Assembly: GCA_963758945.1 (NCBI GenBank)
Contig: CAVWXY010000021.1
Location: 62,001 to 126,000 of the forward strand
Length of the DNA: 64,000 nucleotides
From: VAZQ01 sp963758945
GTDB taxonomy: Bacteria; Pseudomonadota; Alphaproteobacteria; Rhizobiales; Xanthobacteraceae
Direction of reading: 5' to 3'
Positions 16,717 to 24,970 of the stretch are shown here, in pieces. The first letter of the stretch is position 1. Every line of letters starts with the position of its first letter. The position numbers and the translations under genes were made by a program. Under the pieces are notes generated by a model, which ran no database searches, had not been told where the DNA came from, and saw only the letters and a list, made by a program, of their open reading frames with translations.

Positions 16717-17013
16717 ATGGACCTGGCCGAATTCAGACGCTCCCTCGCCAAGGCTAAGCCTCCTTCCGGGCTGGCGCCGGCGCTGTCGGCCTTGTGGTGG
16801 GCGGGCAAGGACCAATGGGAGACCGCACACAAGATCGTCATGGACGCGGGCGGCAGCGATGCCGCCTGGGTGCATGCTTATCTGCACCGCGTCGAGGGCG
16901 ATGTCGACAACGCGCGCTATTGGTACCGGCAGGCGCAACGTCCGCTCTCGCGCAAGCCGCCGGCCGCGGAATGGGACGCGATCGTGGATACATTGCTGGC
17001 AGGGAAGCCGTGA
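16717..17013 (+). CDS. Conserved hypothetical protein downstream of gatA
   Basis: 98 residues, helical, rich in Trp and Ala: LAPALSALWWAGKDQWETAHKIV, then AWVHAYLHRVEGDVDNARYWYRQA, which reads like a short TPR/Sel1-type helical pair. Similar proteins are found in rhizobial genomes near gatA (recollection). ATG 16717 is used; GTG 16714 is adjacent and in frame. No clear ribosome-binding site was seen. It may be co-transcribed with gatA (34-bp gap). Confidence 0.65.
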   Translation: MDLAEFRRSLAKAKPPSGLAPALSALWWAGKDQWETAHKIVMDAGGSDAAWVHAYLHRVEGDVDNARYWYRQAQRPLSRKPPAAEWDAIVDTLLAGKP

Positions 17014-17046
17014 ACGAGGAACCGCTGGCGCGGCCGTCGTGCGCGA

Positions 17047-17484
17047 TCATTGGATGGCGATGCCGGCGCCCTTGATGACGGCGGCCCATTTTTCGATGTC
17101 GGACTTCAGAAGAGCTGCCAACTCTTCGGGGGTGGAGCCGACCGGCCTGTAGCCCAGTTGTTCCAGCTTTCCCTTGACCAAGGGGTCGGCCAGCGCGGCG
17201 CGGGCGTCGGCAGTGATCTTGGCGACGATCTCGGGAGGCGTCTTGGCCGGGACGAACAAGCCCTGCCACGACGACACCTCGAAGCCGGGAAGGCCCGCCT
17301 CGGCGATCGTCGGCAAATCCGGCGCCGCCGGCTCTCGCTCGGCGCCGGTCACCGCCAGCCCGCGGATTTGGCCCGTGCGCGCGCTCTCGAGCAGCGCGCC
17401 GCTGCCGAAATAGAGATCCACGCGTCCGGGAATGAGGTCGTTGAGGACGGGACCGGCGCCGCGGTAGATACCGTGATCGCTGTC
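17047..17484 (-). pseudogene. tctC fragment, 5' half missing at the IS110 edge
   Basis: The C-terminal ~145 residues of a Bug/TctC receptor are intact: YRGAGPVLNDLIPGRVDLYFGSG, LPTIAEAGLPGFEVSSWQGLFVPAKTPPE and the normal C-terminus. Upstream of about 17484 similarity to the family stops and the sequence becomes the flank of the IS110-type element. The missing signal peptide and N-terminal lobe are not found on the far side of the element, so this is not a simple insertion; a deletion or rearrangement went with it. Confidence 0.8.
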
Positions 17485-17550
17485 AATGGATTTTTTGATT
17501 GACCTGAGCTGTTGTGAGTGAAGCGTCTCCCGCTGGCATGAAAGTGTGTT

Positions 17551-17630
17551 GGAGGCGGAGACGGGGGTCAAGCCCGCGCGCTGCCGCGCGCCCCTTCGGG
17601 CTGCGGGGCTTGACCCCCGCCTCCGCCTCC
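17551..17630. repeat. Long GC-rich inverted repeat (hairpin)
   Basis: The arm at 17551-17577 (GGAGGCGGAGACGGGGGTCA...) pairs with 17603-17630 almost perfectly over more than 25 bp, with one mismatch and one bulge, around a loop rich in GCGCGC. It lies 3' of the transposase gene. It could be a transcription terminator, an element-end structure, or a REP-type palindrome captured by the insertion. It is not T-tailed, so an intrinsic terminator is not the best reading. Confidence 0.75.
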
Positions 17631-17668
17631 AACCGATGTCCGCCATGCGATCAACCCCTTGATGTGGC

Positions 17669-18664
17669 TCAACCGCCCATCGCTATCGCCGCATCGAAAG
17701 GTCTGCCTGTTTTCAGCACACCGAAGCACAGCACCAAAAGCTTGCGCATCGCAGCCACGACAATCTGTTTGGGTTTGAGGCGGCCCCGGGACTTCAACCA
17801 AGTCACCAGCGCCACGATCGCAGAATTATACCGCATGGCGGATAGGGCTGGCATGTATAGGGCAGCGCGAAGAACGGCGTTGCCAATCTTGGAGATGCGT
17901 GTCGCTCGATCGATGCACGTTCCCGACTGATACCGCCGCGGGTTCAATCCCGCATAAGCGACCACCTCGGCGCTCGAGCGCAGTACATCTGGACCGGGCA
18001 ATTCGGCCAACACTACGCCAGCCAAAGTCTCACCAACGCCGCTGATGCTCAGCAGAAGATCGCGTTTCGATTGCAGGTCGCAATCATTGTCGATCGTCAG
18101 TGCGATGGCTTTGTCGACTGCTCCGAGCTGGCTCGTGAAGTGCGAGATCGTCGCATCGGCCAGGGCTTGAGCCTCCGCGTCGACAATGCCGCTGTTCCTG
18201 CAATTCTTCCATTCCGTCAGGCCCGCGATGATGCCAGATCGGATCGTCTGCAGCTCACCCAACCGACGGTGGGCCTCCGAGGGTGGTGCCCACGGCGAGG
18301 GCTTGAACAATTCACAATACTCACGAATGTGCGACGCATCGACCCCGTCAGTCTTGTTGCGACCCAACTTGGTGCGCACGAAGTCTCGAATCTGGGCGGG
18401 ATTGATGATGCTGACAACATGGTCGGCCTCGTACAACGCACACGCGATGCCGAGACTATAACGCCCGGTGGATTCCAGACAGGCGTGAACCCGTTGGATC
18501 TTTTGGGCAATCAGCCAATCCAGGAGATGGCGCCACCCATCAGGTGAATTCGTGAAGCTCTTGGTCCGCACCTTGGTATGGCTTGAGATGCTCACGTCGA
18601 GTGTATTCTTGCAAACGTCAATACCCAATATTCCGTCGATCACAGTCCTATCCCTCCACCTCAT
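17669..18664 (-). CDS. IS110-family transposase (DEDD/serine recombinase)
   Basis: 331 residues from ATG 18664; GTG 18643 is an alternative. The RuvC-like N-terminal domain has the DEDD set: D16 (ILGIDVCKN), E64 (CLESTGRYS), D106 and D109 (KTDGVDASHI). The C-terminal Transposase_20 region has SISGVGETLAGVVLAELPG and AYAGLNPRRYQSGT, with a likely catalytic serine at S258 (ATRISKIGNAVLR). All key residues are present, so the enzyme may be active. The frame stays open to 18841, but that extension is not protein-like and probably covers the non-coding end of the element. Confidence 0.92.
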   Translation of the reverse strand: MRWRDRTVIDGILGIDVCKNTLDVSISSHTKVRTKSFTNSPDGWRHLLDWLIAQKIQRVHACLESTGRYSLGIACALYEADHVVSIINPAQIRDFVRTKLGRNKTDGVDASHIREYCELFKPSPWAPPSEAHRRLGELQTIRSGIIAGLTEWKNCRNSGIVDAEAQALADATISHFTSQLGAVDKAIALTIDNDCDLQSKRDLLLSISGVGETLAGVVLAELPGPDVLRSSAEVVAYAGLNPRRYQSGTCIDRATRISKIGNAVLRAALYMPALSAMRYNSAIVALVTWLKSRGRLKPKQIVVAAMRKLLVLCFGVLKTGRPFDAAIAMGG

Positions 18665-18890
18665 CTCTTCAACACGAGCTCCGCTTCGAGCAACCTTGTA
18701 CACAGGATCTACGCTCATGCGCGTCCCAGGATACCGTCCAGTCTGAACAGCGGAGCTTGGAAAAACGGGGCCTAATCTACCGCACAGGCTCATTCGCCAA
18801 AGGGACGCAAGAGGCTCACCGTTCTCCTCGCTGCCCAGCAAATCTGTCTATTTGCTAAGCAGTCCGCAACGTACAAGGGACATGCAATCT

Positions 18891-18922
18891 GGCCCGACGC
18901 GGACACCACTCGGCGTCGGGCC
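18891..18922. terminator. Perfect 10-bp hairpin next to the integrase 3' end
   Basis: GGCCCGACGC (18891-18900) pairs perfectly with GCGTCGGGCC (18913-18922) around a 12-base loop. It lies 15 bp past the integrase stop. The T-tract is weak on both strands, so it may act as a poor or bidirectional terminator, or mark the end of an element. Confidence 0.5.
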
Positions 18923-18937
18923 AATCATTTCAACGCA

Positions 18938-20174
18938 TCACTTCACCCTGCGCAACGGCGTAACTTTGTCCGGCGACGGCTCGACAATGCTCAGGAGCCG
19001 CGCTGCCCAGGCGTTGAGCGCGTGACGTTTTTCCGCATCGAAGCGGTGCAGATCGTAGGTCCGCGCCAGTCCCGGCTGGCGATGCGCCAAGCAGAGCTCG
19101 GCAATGTGCGGCGCGACGCCGAGTGTCGAAAGCCCAGTGCGAAATGTCCTCCGAGCGTCGTGAAACGTCCACGCCGGGATCGGCTCGCCACCATTGAGCT
19201 CAGCGATGCGCCGGTCGAGGCGCTGCTTGATGGTGCCGAAGTCGTTCAGTGCCTTACTGCCGCGAGCGGTGAAGACAAAGTCGCTCACAGAATCGGGGCA
19301 GGGTGCGCAGGATCTCGATCGCCCGTGGCGGCAGTGGCACAGTGTGGCCTTCGTCGGACTTCATGCGCCCGGCCGGAATCGCCCACAACGCCCGATCGAG
19401 ATCGAGCTCGCCCCATGTGGCCCGGCCGAGTTCGGAACGGCGCACGCCGAGCAGCAACAGCAGCATGACGTAGGGCCCGTCGGGGTAGGGGCTCTGTGCT
19501 GCGGCACGCCATATCAGTCCCAGCTCGTGCTCGTTCAACAGCCGCTGGCGCACCTTCTTGACCCCGATCAGATCCTTGGCGTTGAGGTGATCGGTCGGCG
19601 CATACTCGATCAGGCCGCGCGCCACGGCCCAGCGGAACAATCGCCGGGCATAAACGAAGGTCTGGCGCGCCGCCTCGCGATGACCGCGCTCGGAGATCTC
19701 GACAACCATGTTAGCGACGTCCATGCGGGTGATCCTGGTAACCGGCCGGTTCCCCCAGCGCGCGACCAGCTCGCGCCGGATGCGTAGCTCGATGGCCCGG
19801 GCGGTACGCGCCTCGGCAAGCCGCGCGATGAACTGCTCGGCGACCACGCCGAACAGGCGCTTGCGTTCGTCCTCCTCCGCTTGCTGGCGCTCACGCTTGA
19901 CCGTGCGAGGGTCGACGCCGGTGTCGAGGTCGTGTCGCAGCCGCTTGCCGTGCTGGCGAATCTCGCCGACGGTCAGTGTGGGGAAGTGCCCGGCCAGCAA
20001 TCGGATCGGCTGGCGCCGGCCGCTCCCGCGCACGCGCCCCACAATCGAACCGGTGATCTTGGCTGTGCCGATACGCCACTCGATCCCAGGCGGGATTTGA
20101 TCCCAGATCGGCTCGTGCGGCTCGCCCTTCGAGAGCAGCGAGCGCAGCAATCTTTCCGTTACCGCGGTCTTCAT
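18938..20174 (-). pseudogene. Tyrosine recombinase (phage/ICE-type integrase), frameshifted
   Basis: The first part runs from ATG 20174 to about 19290 and carries an arm-type N-terminal domain, a SAM-like core-binding domain (AEARTARAIELRIRRELVARW) and the catalytic Arg box (LLLLGVRRSELGRATW) plus the Lys hairpin (GRMKSDEGHTVPLP). A single extra base near 19287 then breaks the frame. The rest continues in the other frame with FHDARRTFRTG (H-x-x-R), LAHRQPG and the nucleophile in ARTYDLHR. All catalytic residues survive across the two frames, so the break is recent or a sequence error. No tRNA or att site was recognised beside it. Confidence 0.85.
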
Positions 20175-20354
20175 TGGTAGCCTCAACAGATGTCGTCATT
20201 TCAGATGTCGTTCGGTCCCAGGCTACATCCTGGCTACCAAACGGCGGGCGCTGTGGTGTGACGCGATGCGACGCCATGCGACAAGAAATGCCCGAATGGC
20301 AAAGCTTTTGCAAGCATCCTTGCAATGAGATGCGACACGTTGCGACGCGGCATC

Positions 20355-21410
20355 ATGTCGTTTGCCGCGACCTTGGCGCTCGTCGCCGGCTACCAGCAGG
20401 GGCTCCCCTGGATGAGCAAGGGCGGGGACAGTCCGCTCGCGGTGAAGATCGCGCTCTGGGGCGGTCGGGAAGTCGTCGGCCTGCTCCTCGTCTCGCTTCT
20501 CGCCGGCACCGCGACCATCCCCTACATCGCCTATCATTTTCATCGCATCTCGCCGTATGGCGTCATCGCGAACCTTGTGGCAATGCCGGTGGCGTCCGGC
20601 TGGGTCATGCCGGCGGGTATCGTGGGCGTGCTGACCATGCCGCTCGGCCTTGACGGCTTGAGCTGGAAGCTGATGGGTCATGGCATCGACTGGATGGTGG
20701 CCGTTGCGCGCTGGGTCAGCGGCTTTCCCGGCGCCGTGGGGCGTATGGCCGCGTTCGGCACCGGTCCGCTACTTCTCTGTTCGGCCGGCCTGGTCGTGCT
20801 CTGCCTCTTCAAGACGCCGCTGAGGTTCATCGGTGCGCTGCTGATCGGTTGCGCAATTGTCCTGATGATCCGGGCACGTCAGCCGGATGTGCTGATCGCG
20901 CCCGACGGCAGCGCCTTCGCCGTGCGGGGCGCCGACGGCCGCCTGGCGGTGGTTAGGTCCGGCAGCGACCCCTTCGCCATGCGCGAATGGCTTTCGGCCG
21001 ACGCCGATGCGCGGACGCCCAAGGACCCTACGCTGGGCAACGGGGTCAGATGCGATGACGCGGGCTGCATCGCCCGATTACGCGACGGATCGCTCGTCGC
21101 CATCGCCAAGACGACTGAGGCTTTCGAGGAAGACTGCCGCCGCGCCGCGCTGGTGATCAGCGCGCGCGATGCGCCGCCCGGCTGCGCCGTCACGGTAGTC
21201 GACCGTGGGATCTGGCGACGCTCCGGAGCAATGACGCTGCGGCGCCTCGGCGAGCGCTTCGAGATCACGCCGGCACGACCCGCCGGCTACGAGCGCCCTT
21301 GGGCCCGCATGCTCACGCCCGCAGGCCCGGCGCCGCATGCGGGCCCGCAGCCATCACCGCAACCGCACGACGCCACCCCTCGAACCGACGATCTGGAGGC
21401 GGGGGATTAG
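20355..21410 (+). pseudogene. comEC: comEC C-terminal half, 5' truncated
   Basis: 351 residues corresponding to the second half of ComEC/Rec2, the inner-membrane DNA channel protein. It begins abruptly at MSFAATLALVAGYQ, which in full-length proteins is an internal segment (usually SFQMSFAA...). Several membrane helices follow (LLLVSLLAGTATIPYIAYHF, PVASGWVMPAGIVGVL, LLLCSAGLVVLCLF), then a soluble C-terminal part without the full metallo-beta-lactamase-like domain. The start of the normal gene, with the OB-fold and first helices, is missing. The gene sits convergent with lexA, its usual neighbour in related genomes. Any product is likely non-functional. Confidence 0.8.
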
Positions 21411-21580
21411 CATCAACGCTTGCGGTCGGTCTCGCGGCGCGGGCGAGCGCTAGCACGCCCCGAGCCGGATCCCGGCACGACAGAACCAGGAATATTCGAG
21501 CTGCGGTTCACGATACGCGGAATCCCGCCGGGTTCCGGCCTAGCTCCACCCGCCCGGAGGACCCGCGAGTCTAGAATCCC

Positions 21581-22282
21581 TCAATACCGCCGGAACAACC
21601 CGACGAGCTTGCCCTGAATGCGCACGCGATTGGGCGGAAGAATCCTGACCTCGTAGGCTGTATTGGCAGGCTCGAGCGCGATCGACGCGCCGCGCCGGCG
21701 AAAGCGCTTGAGCGTCGCCTCCTCCTCGTCGATCAGCGCCACCACGATGTCGCCGGTATCCGCCCCGTCGGTCTTCTTGAGCAGCGCAATGTCGCCATCG
21801 AGAATGCCGGCCTCGATCATGCTGTCGCCGCGCACCTCGAGTGCGAAATGCTCGCCGCTCGAGACCAGGTCGGGTGGCATGTTGATGACGTGGCTCTTGG
21901 TCTGAATCGCCTCGATCGGCGTGCCGGCGGCGATGCGGCCCATGACTGGGACTGCAACCGGACGGCCGCTGTCGTCCTCCGACGCCGTTCGCACGCGTCC
22001 GAGATTGCCTTCGATCACGCTTGGCGTAAATCCGCGCGTTCGACCGCTGCCCATGCCATGGGCGACCAAATCAGGAAGTTTGATCACCTCGATGGCGCGT
22101 GCCCGGTTGGGCAGGCGCCGGATGAAGCCGCGCTCCTCGAGCGCAGTGATCAGCCGATGGATGCCGGATTTCGAACGCAGGTCGAGCGCGTCCTTCATCT
22201 CGTCGAAGGATGGCGGCACCCCGGCCTCCTTCAGGCGCTCATGAATGAAGCGCAGCAGTTCGAATTGTTTGCGGGTCAGCAT
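21581..22282 (-). CDS. lexA: SOS repressor LexA
   Basis: 233 residues, usual for the alphaproteobacterial form. The winged helix (1-65: MLTRKQFELLRFIHERLKEAG, PSFDEMKDALDLRSKSGIHRLI) is followed by the S24 autoprotease. Cleavage would occur at A119-G120 (GRIAAGTPI), with catalytic S154 (VRGDSMIEAG) and K192 (EEATLKRF). The start is ATG 22282; the frame stays open to 22312 but homologues begin with MLTRKQ. A LexA-type operator lies 68 bp upstream, so autoregulation is expected. It is separated from moeA by 146 bp and probably has its own promoter. Confidence 0.97.
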   Translation of the reverse strand: MLTRKQFELLRFIHERLKEAGVPPSFDEMKDALDLRSKSGIHRLITALEERGFIRRLPNRARAIEVIKLPDLVAHGMGSGRTRGFTPSVIEGNLGRVRTASEDDSGRPVAVPVMGRIAAGTPIEAIQTKSHVINMPPDLVSSGEHFALEVRGDSMIEAGILDGDIALLKKTDGADTGDIVVALIDEEEATLKRFRRRGASIALEPANTAYEVRILPPNRVRIQGKLVGLFRRY

Positions 22283-22349
22283 CTTCGGTTTCCCCGGTTG
22301 CGGCGGTCCCAAGGGACTCGCCGAAACAAATCATGAACAGACACTATAT

Positions 22350-22364
22350 GTTCGATATGTGTTC
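22350..22364 (-). promoter_or_regulatory. LexA box, GTTC-N7-GTTC
   Basis: GTTC (22350-22353), seven bases GATATGT, GTTC (22361-22364). This direct-repeat form is the known LexA operator of alphaproteobacteria such as Rhodobacter and Caulobacter. It sits 68-82 bp before the lexA start codon. A further GAAC at 22335-22338 lies next to it. Confidence 0.85.
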
Positions 22365-22428
22365 CGCAACCTTTTAATTTGGCGTGAACGACGGGAAAGG
22401 TGGCCGGAAACAGCGCTCGAGGCCGGCG

Positions 22429-23640
22429 TCAGATCGCGAGCCTCACGATTGAGCACCTGTCGCCGGCATTAGCGGCTTGCGCGTGCGGCGCCCGCACCAC
22501 GAGGCAATCGGCCCCTGCAAGCGGCACCAACATGGAGCTGTCCTGGACCGCAGCAGGTGTGGCTACGGGCACGCCATCGGCACCGAGGGCGAGGGTCGCA
22601 CGCATGTAGTCGGCGCGTTCGTCGTTTTGCGGGAGCGCGCAGCCGAGACGTGCCGTCTCGAGCACCGGCTCGACATCGCCACGTCCGGCGAGCTGGCGGA
22701 TGAGGGGAACCAGGAACAACACGCCGCAGACATAGGCGGAGACCGGGTTGCCCGGCAGTCCGAGGACGTGCATGGCGCCGAGCCGGCCGTGCATCATGGG
22801 GCGGCCGGGGCGCAGTGCCACCTTCCAGAACGACAGCGTGAGCCCCTCGCCGGCAAGCGCCTTCTGGACGAGATCGTAGTCGCCCACCGAGGCACCACCC
22901 GAGGTGACGAGGATATCAGCGCCGATGTCGCGCGCGCGACGCACCGCGGCCGCGGTCTCGGCGAGGCGATCCGGCACGATACCGAGATCGACCACCTCGC
23001 AACCCTCGCGGCGCGCCAGCGCCATAGTGGCGTAGCCGTTGGAATAGACGATCTCGCCAAATCCCGGCGTTGAGCCGGGCATGACCAACTCGTCGCCGGT
23101 TGCGAGCACCGCCACTCTCGGTCGGCGATGCAGCGGCACGCTCGGGTGGTTCATCGCGGCGGCAAGCGCGACATCGCGGTCGCTGAGGCGGCGACCCTTG
23201 GCGAGCAGCACCGCGCCGCGCTTGAAATCGAGCCCCTCGACTCGGACATGTTTGCCTTTGCCGGCACTCGCGGCGACCACGACGGTATCGCCCTGGCGCG
23301 CCGTGTTCTCCTGGATGACGACGGCATCCGTGCCGGGCGGCAGCACGCCGCCGGTGAAGATGCGCGCCGCTTCGCCGTGGCCGACCGTGCCTGCAAATGG
23401 ATGCCCAGCGGCAACTTCGCCGACGAGCTTGAGCTCGACCGGCACTTGGACGACGTCCGCCGAGCGCACGGCGTAGCCGTCCATGGCCGAGACGTCGGCC
23501 GGGGGCTGCGTGCGCAGCGCCGCGACATCCGCCGCCAGCACACGGCCGTGGGCGTGTGTGAGCGGCGTGGGCTCGGCCGGCAGCGGTTCGGCTTCCGCCA
23601 GCACGCGCTCGAGCGCCTCTGCGACTGGCATCAGCGCCAC
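22429..23640 (-). CDS. moeA: Molybdopterin molybdenumtransferase MoeA
   Basis: 403 residues, full length. MoeA inserts molybdenum into adenylylated molybdopterin in the cytoplasm. Landmarks: DVSAMDGYAVRSAD near residue 50, RIFTGGVLPPGTDAVV, RPRVAVLATGDELV, and the MoCF-type binding loop SGGASVGDYDLV with LGLPGNPVSAYVC. The start is GTG 23640, preceded by AAGGAG and 3 bp after the moaC stop, so moaC and moeA are translationally close in one operon. Confidence 0.95.
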   Translation of the reverse strand: MALMPVAEALERVLAEAEPLPAEPTPLTHAHGRVLAADVAALRTQPPADVSAMDGYAVRSADVVQVPVELKLVGEVAAGHPFAGTVGHGEAARIFTGGVLPPGTDAVVIQENTARQGDTVVVAASAGKGKHVRVEGLDFKRGAVLLAKGRRLSDRDVALAAAMNHPSVPLHRRPRVAVLATGDELVMPGSTPGFGEIVYSNGYATMALARREGCEVVDLGIVPDRLAETAAAVRRARDIGADILVTSGGASVGDYDLVQKALAGEGLTLSFWKVALRPGRPMMHGRLGAMHVLGLPGNPVSAYVCGVLFLVPLIRQLAGRGDVEPVLETARLGCALPQNDERADYMRATLALGADGVPVATPAAVQDSSMLVPLAGADCLVVRAPHAQAANAGDRCSIVRLAI

Positions 23641-23643
23641 GGC

Positions 23644-24126
23644 TCACTCCTTCGCTCGATAATGTCCCGACTTGCCGCCGCGCTTCTCGATGAGCCGGAT
23701 GCCCTCGATCCGCATGCCGCGCTCGACCGCCTTCACCATGTCGTAGATGGTGAGGCAGGCGACCGCTACCGCCGTCAGCGCTTCCATCTCGACCCCGGTC
23801 TGGCCCGTGACCTTCACGCAGGCGCGTACGAGGAGGCCGGGCAGCTTGCGGTCCGGCTCGATATCGACCGCGATTTTCGTAATGGGGAGGGGATGGCAGA
23901 GCGGGATCAGGTCATGCGTCCGCTTGGCTGCCATGATGGCGGCGATGCGGGCGGCCCCAACCACGTCGCCTTTCTTGGCGTTGCCCGCGAGCACGAGATC
24001 CAGCGTCTTTGCCGTCATGACGACGCGGCCCTCGGCAACGGCTACCCGTTCGGTGGCCGGCTTGGCCGAAACGTCGACCATGCGCGCCTGGCCGCCCTGA
24101 CCCAGATGGCTCAGCTTGGCCGCCAC
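23644..24126 (-). CDS. moaC: Cyclic pyranopterin monophosphate synthase MoaC
   Basis: 160 residues. MoaC converts the MoaA product to cyclic pyranopterin monophosphate. Visible signatures: MVDVSAKPATERVA, AAKRTHDLIPLCHPLPI, and GVEMEALTAVAVACLTIYDMVKA, with the C-terminal KRGGKSGHY. The start used is GTG 24126, which has GGAGTGA upstream and begins 4 bp after the trpC stop; a longer start at 24144 would overlap trpC. Forms an operon with trpC upstream and moeA downstream. Confidence 0.95.
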   Translation of the reverse strand: MAAKLSHLGQGGQARMVDVSAKPATERVAVAEGRVVMTAKTLDLVLAGNAKKGDVVGAARIAAIMAAKRTHDLIPLCHPLPITKIAVDIEPDRKLPGLLVRACVKVTGQTGVEMEALTAVAVACLTIYDMVKAVERGMRIEGIRLIEKRGGKSGHYRAKE

Positions 24127-24130
24127 GGTT

Positions 24131-24961
24131 TCACTCCGCGGCACCGAGCGGCCGCGCGGCTTGGCGCTTGCGGGGGCGAATGAGCCCGCGCGTCGCGGCT
24201 TCGACGTCTTGCTCGCGCATCAGGCTTTCGCCGACGAGGAAGGTCGATATCCCGACGGCAGCGAGATATTCGACATCGGCGGGCGAGACAATGCCGCTCT
24301 CGCCGACGGCGATGCGGTCGGCGGGAATTCTCGGGGCGAGGCGCTTGGCGGTGCTGAGGGTGGTCTCGAAGGTTTTGAGATTGCGATTATTGACGCCGAT
24401 GAGCCGCGAACGCAGGCGCAGCGCGCGTTCGAGCTCGTACTCGTCGTGCACCTCAAGGAGGACGTCCATGCTGAACGCAGCCGCAGCTTCCTCCAGCTCG
24501 CGCGCCGCACGATCGTCGACCGCGGCCATGATGATCAGCACGCAGTCGGCCCCCCAGGCTCGCGCTTCCGCGATCTGGTAGGCGTCGTACATGAAATCCT
24601 TGCGCAAGACCGGCAGCTTGGTCGCTGCGCGTGCGGCGACGAGATCTCCGGGACGGCCCTGGAACGAAGGCCGGTCGGTCAGCACCGAGAGGCATGCCGC
24701 GCCGCCCCTGGCATAGGCGCGCGCCAGCGCCGGTGGATCAAAATGCGCGCGGATCAGACCTTTCGAAGGGCTCGCTTTCTTGATCTCGGCGATCAGAGCG
24801 TAGCGGCCGGCTGCGAGCTCGCCCTCGATGGCGTGGATGAACCCGCGCGGGGGAGGGGCCGATCTGGCCTCGGCTTCGATCGCGGCGAAGGAGCGCGCAC
24901 GCCTCGCGGCCGCGACCTCCTCGCGCTTATAGGCCTCGATCTGGGCGAGGATGTCGGCCAT
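24131..24961 (-). CDS. trpC: Indole-3-glycerol-phosphate synthase
   Basis: 276-residue TIM barrel catalysing ring closure to indole-3-glycerol phosphate in tryptophan synthesis. Signatures: ALIAEIKKASPSKG, CLSVLTDRPSFQG, PVLRKDFMYDAYQI, LLEVHDEYELERA, LIGVNNRNLKTFE and VGESGI. A short basic tail (RPRKRQAARP) follows the barrel. It sits 9 bp after trpD and 4 bp before moaC. It is a single-domain enzyme, not fused to trpF. Confidence 0.97.
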   Translation of the reverse strand: MADILAQIEAYKREEVAAARRARSFAAIEAEARSAPPPRGFIHAIEGELAAGRYALIAEIKKASPSKGLIRAHFDPPALARAYARGGAACLSVLTDRPSFQGRPGDLVAARAATKLPVLRKDFMYDAYQIAEARAWGADCVLIIMAAVDDRAARELEEAAAAFSMDVLLEVHDEYELERALRLRSRLIGVNNRNLKTFETTLSTAKRLAPRIPADRIAVGESGIVSPADVEYLAAVGISTFLVGESLMREQDVEAATRGLIRPRKRQAARPLGAAE

Positions 24962-24970
24962 TGGGATCGC

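Larger units (their letters stand above)
17482..18880 (-). mobile_element. IS110-family insertion element (approximate limits)
   Basis: Contains an intact IS110-type transposase (17669-18664) with about 185 bp of non-coding DNA after it and about 200 bp before it. The left limit is taken where tctC similarity ends; a small stem GTCAAT/ATTGAC (17482-17487 with 17498-17503) lies there. The right limit is unclear and is set before the hairpin that follows the integrase. IS110 elements usually lack terminal inverted repeats, so the exact ends cannot be read without an empty site. In this family the non-coding flank can encode a bridge RNA that selects target and donor DNA. Confidence 0.65.

Noticed and set aside
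17551..17630. CRISPR-like repeat or tRNA in the GC-rich hairpin
   Set aside because: Only one inverted pair, no spaced direct repeats, and no cloverleaf.
18665..18841. N-terminal extension of the IS110 transposase by 59 codons
   Set aside because: Not like IS110 proteins, which begin just before the GIDVCK motif; this stretch is better read as the element's non-coding end.
19280..19295. Programmed frameshifting in the integrase
   Set aside because: No slippery heptamer or stimulatory stem at the break; a simple extra base explains it.
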